DNA of 64,000 nucleotides from Muraenolepis orangiensis (Eukaryota > Chordata > Actinopteri > Gadiformes > Muraenolepididae): NCBI GenBank assembly GCA_027704905.1, contig CM051013.1, positions 8,150,048 through 8,214,047 of the forward strand, in the 5' to 3' direction. The position numbers were made by a program, and so were the translations under genes. Shown in pieces: positions 14,401 through 22,511 of the stretch (its first letter is position 1; each line of letters starts with the position of its first letter). Under the pieces are notes generated by a model, which was not told where the DNA came from, did no database searches, and saw only the letters and a program-made list of their open reading frames with translations.

Positions 14401-17400
14401 GTAGCACCAGTGCGACGACTGGTAGCACCAGTGCGACGACTGGTAGCACCAGTGCGACGACTGGTAGCACCCGTGCGACGACTGGTGGCACCCGTGCGAC
14501 GACTGGTGGCACCCGTGCGACGACTGGTGGCACCAGTGCGACGACTGGTAGCACGAGTGCGACGACTGGTAGCACGAGTGCAACAAGAGTTGTCAAAGTC
14601 ATGTGGATAATTTCTTCTTCTCTCTTGTTGTCCTTCTTCGTCTTCACAGGTTTGTAACACGGGGGACAAGATGGTGGAATGCCAGCTGGAGACACACAAC
14701 CACAAGATGGTGACGTTCAAGTTTGACCTGGACGGAGACGCGCCTGAGGAGATCGCCACCTACATGGTAGGTGGGGTGGGGTGGGGGGGGGGGGGGGATG
14801 TCACAGGGTCGTCCGGAAGTTTTCTCCCACCTCGGGTCACGTCCGTTTTAGGAGTCCTGTCTCAAGCTCAGCTCTGGAGCTCAAGAGTTGCTGCAATGCA
14901 GCAAAACAACAACTTCTCCTGGCCGGGTCCTCCTCGTTCCTACTCTCTCTTCCGGAGGGATTTTCCGGCGTTGCGTCGACGCATACTAATTAGGGGTGTA
15001 CGGAAAAAATGGGTTAATGTGAGAATCGAGACTCTTATCTTGAAACGATTCTGAATTGTTTCACGACTTCCAAAAATCGGTTTCAAAATCAATATATACT
15101 AGTTTTGTCACACCCCTAATAATACATCAAAATGTAATCTCAATTGGAGGCGTACACAAACCAAATCCTTGCTCTTTTTAGATCTTTTAGATCTTGTTCT
15201 TTACAGTGGAGTAACAAAATAGCCCATTGTTTGTAAAGGGTAACAAATTGATCAGAATAATTCCATTAACCGTCTGTTCTTCTTCAATTGGGATGCTGCC
15301 TGTTTTTTTTCTCCAACAAAGCCCTTTTTTCTGCTCTTGAATGAATGGCTTTAAAAACAGCCCAGTTCCATGAAGTGGTGGGTTGAGGTTTGTCTGTATC
15401 CTACATAACAAAGTTGTCATGGTTGCCCACACACACGCACTTCCCCAAAATCCAAGCATCAAACAAGTGAGGCTTTTTGAACATAATCGTCTGAACCTTG
15501 CATAATGGAATGGACAATGACCAGATGCTTGGCATGTTAATGGAGCTTTGCTACATAGATGTGTCCCTTCAGGAGTGGGTGGGTTGCAGTCTATTGATTG
15601 TGTGTGTGTGTGTGTGTTCTCTCTCAGGTGGAAAACGACTTCATCCTGCTGCTGGAGAAGGAGGCCTTCATCGAGCAGCTGAAGGACATCGTGGACAAGG
15701 CGGAGGACATGCTGAGCGAGGACACGGAGGGAGAGAGGAGCTCGGACCCGGGAGGCAGCCCCCTGCAGAGCCTGGGCCCCGGGACACTCAAGACCTCGGA
15801 GGTGAGGGGGTAGGGGAGAAGGTAGGGGGAGTGGCCGTACCTTGGATGCATGGGCCCTGACGCCACCAGGTCCCAGGATGAGTTAGCACCCCTCTCTGCC
15901 AACATGAGGCGTGCCAACACCCGTTGCCAAAAACTAGGCTTAGCTGATGAGATTTTTTTTTTGGAAGGGACACTTCCTCCTTCTTTTTTTAATCTTATAT
16001 TATTTATTTTTGATGCATACGCCCTAGTAGTTTCACCGCTGGAAAGTATGGCCTTCAAGAAAATGTGGCCGTCTGCAGTGGAAAGAACGAAAAATATGAA
16101 TTGGTGTTACATGACCAGAGAACAACAGTTAGAACAACAGCCCTAGAGAACTGGTGCTACATGACCAGTGAACAACAGCCCTAGAGAACTGGTGCTACAT
16201 GACCAGAGAACAACAGCCCTAGAGAACTGGTGCTACATGACCAGAGAACAACAGCCCTAGAGAACTGGTGCTACATGACCAGAGAACAACAGCACTAGAG
16301 AACTGGTGCTACAATGTGACTTTCGCTGGCGAACAAATTGGCAAAACTGAATGCAGGCAAAATGGAGGGGAATTGATCATTGTCCATTTACATCTACTAC
16401 CCACATTGGGATGGTACACGCCTGGTTGAAAGTATTCCTTTTTAATGACTCATTTCTGTTCAGGGCTCGAAGGCCACAACGCCCCATACGCCTCAACAGG
16501 TCTATCAGCAGAACGGTAACGATTTCCTCTTCACTGCCTCTATATGTAACGTCCTTGCATGATTAGATTGGTGCTAACGACATAACATTAGCGGTGAGTC
16601 TCCCACGGTGTGGATCTCCTGCCTGAGAAGAGTCTCCTTCTCTAGTGGTCCTTTGGGCTTGGACATCAGAGATCGGCCCGATTGGATGCGATCAGATGTC
16701 CTATTCTTCTCGGTGTTACTACACGCAGTTTCTTCTCTCACCCATTATTTGTTCTTCTCAGCTGTTTAATTCCCTGTCCGTCTGTTGTTGTCCGTCTTCG
16801 CAGTGCTGCACACAGGCAAGCGCTGGTTCATCATCTGTCCCGTAGCTGAGACGCCAGCGTCAGACGACAAGGAGAAGGAGAAGGAGAAGGACAAGGAGAG
16901 GAAGCCCTCGTCTCACGGGGCGACCACAGACCAAGGTACACACACGTGCATCAGTGATTCTGTAGGAGTCCAGTGGTACGACCTTTCGGTTTGGGATTCT
17001 GTCACGTCTCAATGCATCAATTCCCTATTAATTATCATGTTCATGATGGATCTTTGCACATCACACCACCCTACAATTGCATCTATCTATTTATTTATGT
17101 CTCGCTCTCGCCACCCTTTTTCTCGCCACTCTCTCTCACCACTCTCTCTCTCTCTTTCCACCCTCTCTCTCCACACCCTCTCTCTCTCCACCCTCTCTCT
17201 CTCTCTCTCTCCACCCTCTCTCCACCCTCTCTCTCCTCTCCACCCTCTCTCTCTCTCTCCACCCTCTCTCTACTCCTCTCCACCCTCTCTCTCTCTCCAC
17301 CCTCTCTCTCTCTCCACCCTCTCTCTCCACCCTCTCTCTCCTCTCCTCTCCTCTCTCCACCCTCTCTCTCCTCTCCTCTCCTCTCTCCACCCTCTCCTCT

Positions 17401-18783
17401 CCTCTCCTCTCTCTCTCCACACCCTCTCTCTCTTCTCCTCTCTCCACCCTCTCTCTCTCGCCACCCTCTCTCTCTCTCTCTCCACCCTCTCTCTCTCTCT
17501 CCAGCCTCTCTCTCCTCTCCTCTCTCCACCCTCTCTCTCTCTCCAGCCTCAATAGATGCATACCAATTGCATGTGTAGCCTGTGTTCACATGGTAACCGT
17601 GAGCAGGTCCATCCCACTGTTTACCCAAAGACCAGATTAGATTGAGATTGTTTTTCATGTATTTTCTGTTTATTTACGGCGTTTATTTGTCCTGCTACTG
17701 ATAATGCTGAAGCAAGGGTGTGCATCAGAGTGTGGTGCTGTGGAGGTCTGTTATGTAACGTGGCTGCTGCTGCTGCTGTAGCCGTTGGTGGAGCCTGATG
17801 TATGATGTAATCCTCCGCCAGCAGTGGACCCCACCCCTTCACCACCACCACCCAACTTGTCTTCCTTTTATTATACCAGTTTATTTATGTTTTATTTTGT
17901 CTATTTTTTTCCAGAGTCTGAAATTGCCGGCGTTTCTTTAGTCAGCTCCATCAGCAGCAGTTCCTCCACCACCTCCACCACCTCCACCGCAGCCCCTGCT
18001 CAGTCCTCTGGCCCCTCCGTCCCCTTTCCCCCTGCCGCTCCGAGCTCCACACAGCCCCAGGACCCCGCTGTGGGCGAGGCTCGGGTGAAGCAGCCCCAGC
18101 CCGGCGGTGCCACACATAATCTCCACACCGGTGTCGACCACCACCACCACCACAGCTCCATCCCTGCGGACGACCACTGCGTCTCCTTGGTGACGGACAT
18201 CCCTTGCTGCCCCATCGCGCCACCCATGTCCCTGGACGTGAGCGCCGACCGGAAGACTACGACGACGGCGGCGGTGGCAGCGGCGGCGGCGGCTGCGTTG
18301 CCCGGCGGCAGCCTGGCCTCGCTCGGTCGGGTCGACCGGAACGCCAGCCCCGCCGGAGACCCTCCGCCGCCGCCGGTGGTGCTGCAGCAGCCCTACGCCA
18401 CGCCCATCCAGCCGGTGCCGGCCGTGACCTCCCAGCCTCAGAGCCCGGCGCACCAGCCGGCCCAGACCTCGGGCCAGCAGCAGCCGCCAGGGGCCCCCGG
18501 AGAGTCCGACGGAGATATGCCCCGAAGGGTGGAGTTTGTGGACCGCACCATCAAGACGCTGGACGAGAAGCTGCGTAACCTCCTGTACCAGGAGCACGCG
18601 CCCGCCCAGACCCCCGGCAACGCCTCCGACTCGCAGGGCTTGGCCGGCGGCGAGGGCCCCGGCTCCACGCCCGGCTCCGACGGCCAGAGCAGCGACACAT
18701 CGCTCAACAAGAAGAAGGGCGATGCACTGGTATGCATGCATCAATTTGTGTGTGTGTGTGTGTTGCACGTACATGGGTGTGGG

Positions 18784-18816
<33 letters not shown>

Positions 18817-21800
18817 ATTTTGTGTGTGGTCAGCTCTTTGCTTGCAGACATCAATCATTTCTAAGTTAATGACACTGTCACCGGTTCCCCGCAGTGTGCT
18901 ATTGATTTGGCGATTGCCTGTAATCAGGGTGACTGATACTGTGTTTAGGCAGAAGGAAAAACGGCTGCAAAATTATAGCCATCACACAGATGGTCCTGCC
19001 CTGCTGGCTCCTTAATGTTGCACCTAATACGTGTGTTTGGGGATTGTGTGGGGTGTGTTGTGTGTGTGTGTGTGTGTGTGTCCGTGCATATAAAGGCCAC
19101 CGATGGATTAGCCCTGAGTCACTTGACACTCGCCTGATGTTTACAATTCATTACCATTCAACTATTCAGCCCAACCCTCCTCTGTTCAAGCCTCAGATTC
19201 CTGAGCGCACTGAAGCAGCCGGGGCCCGGACTGACTCACCTGCAGGGCCAGGTAAGGGACGAGAGGGACGATAATTGGGACTTACTTTCGTCCTCTGAAA
19301 TAAAACGTTTCCATTATACTTTTATAGTGAATAATACTCCTGGCACTGTAATAATAATTCACCACCCTCTCTCTGCCACTGAAGCTTCACCCATAACAGA
19401 ACACCAGAACCATCCCACCGCCAAAAGCCGTTTCCAAGTAAGGATTGTTTACATCAATATAAATAAAAATGTACTTTGATTAAAAGCTAGATTGAGCTAA
19501 AGCACTTGTGTTGTTTCCTGTTGCCAACTTAATAATAATATTGAAAATAAACATTTTGAAAATGCTGCCTAAATGAATACATTAGTAACATACCCTTTTT
19601 CTTGAATTTTTTTTCTCAGATCGTCCCCACGCCTCCAGATGTAGTCTGTCACCTGGAGAAAGGCCGGAGGAGCCACAGCTCCTGTGCTTCACCAGCGCCC
19701 TCTAGTGGCTCCGGGGGGTCCTGCGCCCACACCCGGGGCCCGGGCGTCGACGGGGACCGGGGCTCCGGGTTCCCTGTTAGCGCCACCGAGGAGGAGGGGG
19801 AGGGGGAGGAGGGGGGTGGCGCCACGGAAGACTCCACCAAACCCCCACCGAGCCACAGCTACTCAGCCCCTCCGGACCTGTACCGGGACGGCCTCACCGC
19901 CTCCCCCGCCCGCATCCCCTGGGCCGAGACCGCCGACCCCCGGGCCTACTCTGACTCGGGGCCCGACGACGACAGCGGCGGCGGTGGGGGCGTGGCCCCC
20001 CGCCCCCCTCCTCCCCCAACGCCGTCCAGGGCGTCCTCACATCACGCCGGCGGTAGCGGCGACCTCATGAAGCGAGCCGTGGCGTTCCTGCGGCGCTCCG
20101 GGCACAGCAGTAGCGGCGGCGGCGACTCGCCCGGCCGCCAGCCCGCCATGAACGGCCACACCGGGCCCTCGCCCTGCGGGACGCCGTCCGCCATGAACGG
20201 CCACGCCTGCGGGACGCCGTCCGCCGCTCCGCCGCCCTCGTCCTACGGGAGCAGCGACAACGACTCTGAGTTCGAGGACGCCGACATGAAGAAGGAGCTG
20301 CAGAAACTGCGGGAGAAGTAAGAAGTCATTTTTTCAATTGTTGGCAAAAGGGATGCATGCAGGTACTCTAGATGCATTCCATCAAGTGATCATGAGTTTC
20401 ACAAGACACGATGGTATGCAATCGCGTTGCTGCACACAGGAAGTACATCACCCATCCCCACTTTTCTTGCCATCCTGAAAACATGAATGATAAAGGCTAA
20501 ATCAATAAATAAATAACAAAAAACAATGAAAAATAACCAAAAATATATATTGTATTAATAGAAACTTATATTTTAAAAAAGATACAAAAATACTGAAAAG
20601 TACAGTAAGTAGTAGACCTACACCACCCAAACAGTCAATATTATTATTATCCCGTTTTTTAAAAATAGGATTCGGTCAAGAGTGTGAACGGTCTGTAACC
20701 ATGGTTACAGTTCTTGGAAGTACCGAGTTGCTGCTATTGTTAACGGTCTACTACTTTGGTTCCTGCTCGTCTGTAATGTCAGTGGCACACACTCTGCTTC
20801 CGTCAGAAGCTCCAGAAAGACGTCATGATGACCATTAGCTGAACACTAGTGAAGGCTGCGTTACTCTCACTCCACGGGGGGGATGGGATGTGTTGTTGGT
20901 GGTGTCAGCTGATTCATGAGATCACAGGGAGGTGCCCTTCTCTGCCAGTAACCATCTCTTTCTCTCTTTTCTTGTCTCTCTTTCTGTCTTTCTCTCCGTC
21001 TGTCTCTTTATCTCTCTGTCACTCCTTGACTCTTCTCTCTCTCTCTCTCTCTCTCTCCTTGTCTCCTTTTCTTGTCTCTCTCACTCTCCCTCTTGTCCTT
21101 CTACCTCCCTCCTTCCCATCAGACACATGAAGGAGATCTCTGAGCTGCAGGCCTTCCAGAGGAGTGAGATCGAGCGGCTGTACACGGAGCTTGGCAAGAC
21201 GCTGCCCCCCAGCGTGGGCCTGCTGCACGCGGCGCCCCCCAGTGGCCGCCGCCGCAGGGCCAGCAAGCACAAGCTGAAGGCCGGCAAGCTGCTCAACCCC
21301 ATGGTGCAGCAGCTGAAGAACAACCTCAACGCCGGTGAGGGCGGAAGGCGTGTGTGTGTGTGTGTGCGTGCGTGTGTGTGTGCGTGTGAAGATGGAAGAA
21401 GATATGAGCAGTTACTTCGGCCATCAAAGGCTGATATGTTTTCACCCCTGTTTGGCTGTCTGTTGGCAAGATAACTCCAAAAAGTTCTGTACGGAATTTG
21501 ACAAAACTTGGTGGTAAGGTTACTTATGTGCCAAGGAACAGTTAACTCGATTTTGGCGCAAATCCAGTATGGCGGAGGTATGCACTCTACCGAGGGCCCT
21601 CTGGTTGTTGTCTGTGTGTCGTTCTAGGTAGGAGGGTGTGCTTCAGGAAACATGACCGGCGGTTTAAAACCTCCTCCTGGTATTCCTCCCTCTGTGTTGT
21701 TCCGGTCCAGGTGAGAGCACCGCCAGCTCATCTGGTTCCCCCTCCAAGAGCTCCGTTCTCTCGGGCGTCTCGTCCCACTCCAGCAGCGGCGGTGGCGGCG

Positions 21801-22472
21801 GCGGCAGCAGCAGTGGCTCCGGGTCGGGCCGCCCGGCCTCCACCGGCCCCCCGTCAGAGCTGGTGTTGACCCAGCAGCCCTGCTCCGTCAAGGGCTCGCT
21901 CTCCTCGGACAACATCTACGACGGCGTGGCCACGCACGCCGGCCCCGGCCAAGGTACGCCGCGCACACACCGCCGCCGTCGTCTACGACAACCGTGAGCG
22001 AAGCCCCGCCCCCTTTTTCTTCTTTATGTCATTCTTTCCATTTCAGCTTCCTTCTGTTTTTGTTCTCTCTTCCACATGCAAATACTGGACATATCTTATA
22101 TTTTATTTTACAACACAATAGGAACACTTCGTTATAATGGCAGGCATGAAATAATATTGCACACAAATGTTGAGGGATTTATTTTACTGAATTGAATTTA
22201 TACCTGCGCTATACATTTTTATAAATTGCTGCTTAGAAGAGACTACAACATCATATCAACTGTTTGTGTGTGTGTGTGTGTGAGACTACATGACACACAC
22301 ACACACACACACACACAATCATTGCATTTCTAAAATGCCTGCCAGCCCATTTCTGGTTTCTGTATGTCCCTAAACCAAGTGGTCTCGTGGGTTTACTGTT
22401 CCAGCAGCAGATGGAATTGTGGGATAGATTTGCTCACTTGGGTCACATAGTGATTTACAGTGTCGTGCTTGT

Positions 22473-22511
<39 letters not shown>

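Noticed and set aside
14078..14759. 200-codon antisense frames
   Set aside because: They are artefacts of the 21-bp array, whose period is a multiple of three.
16785..17658. Ser/Leu/Pro and Arg/Glu frames of 140-256 codons
   Set aside because: These are translations of the CCACCCTCTCT pyrimidine array. Only 16804-16935 is a real exon.
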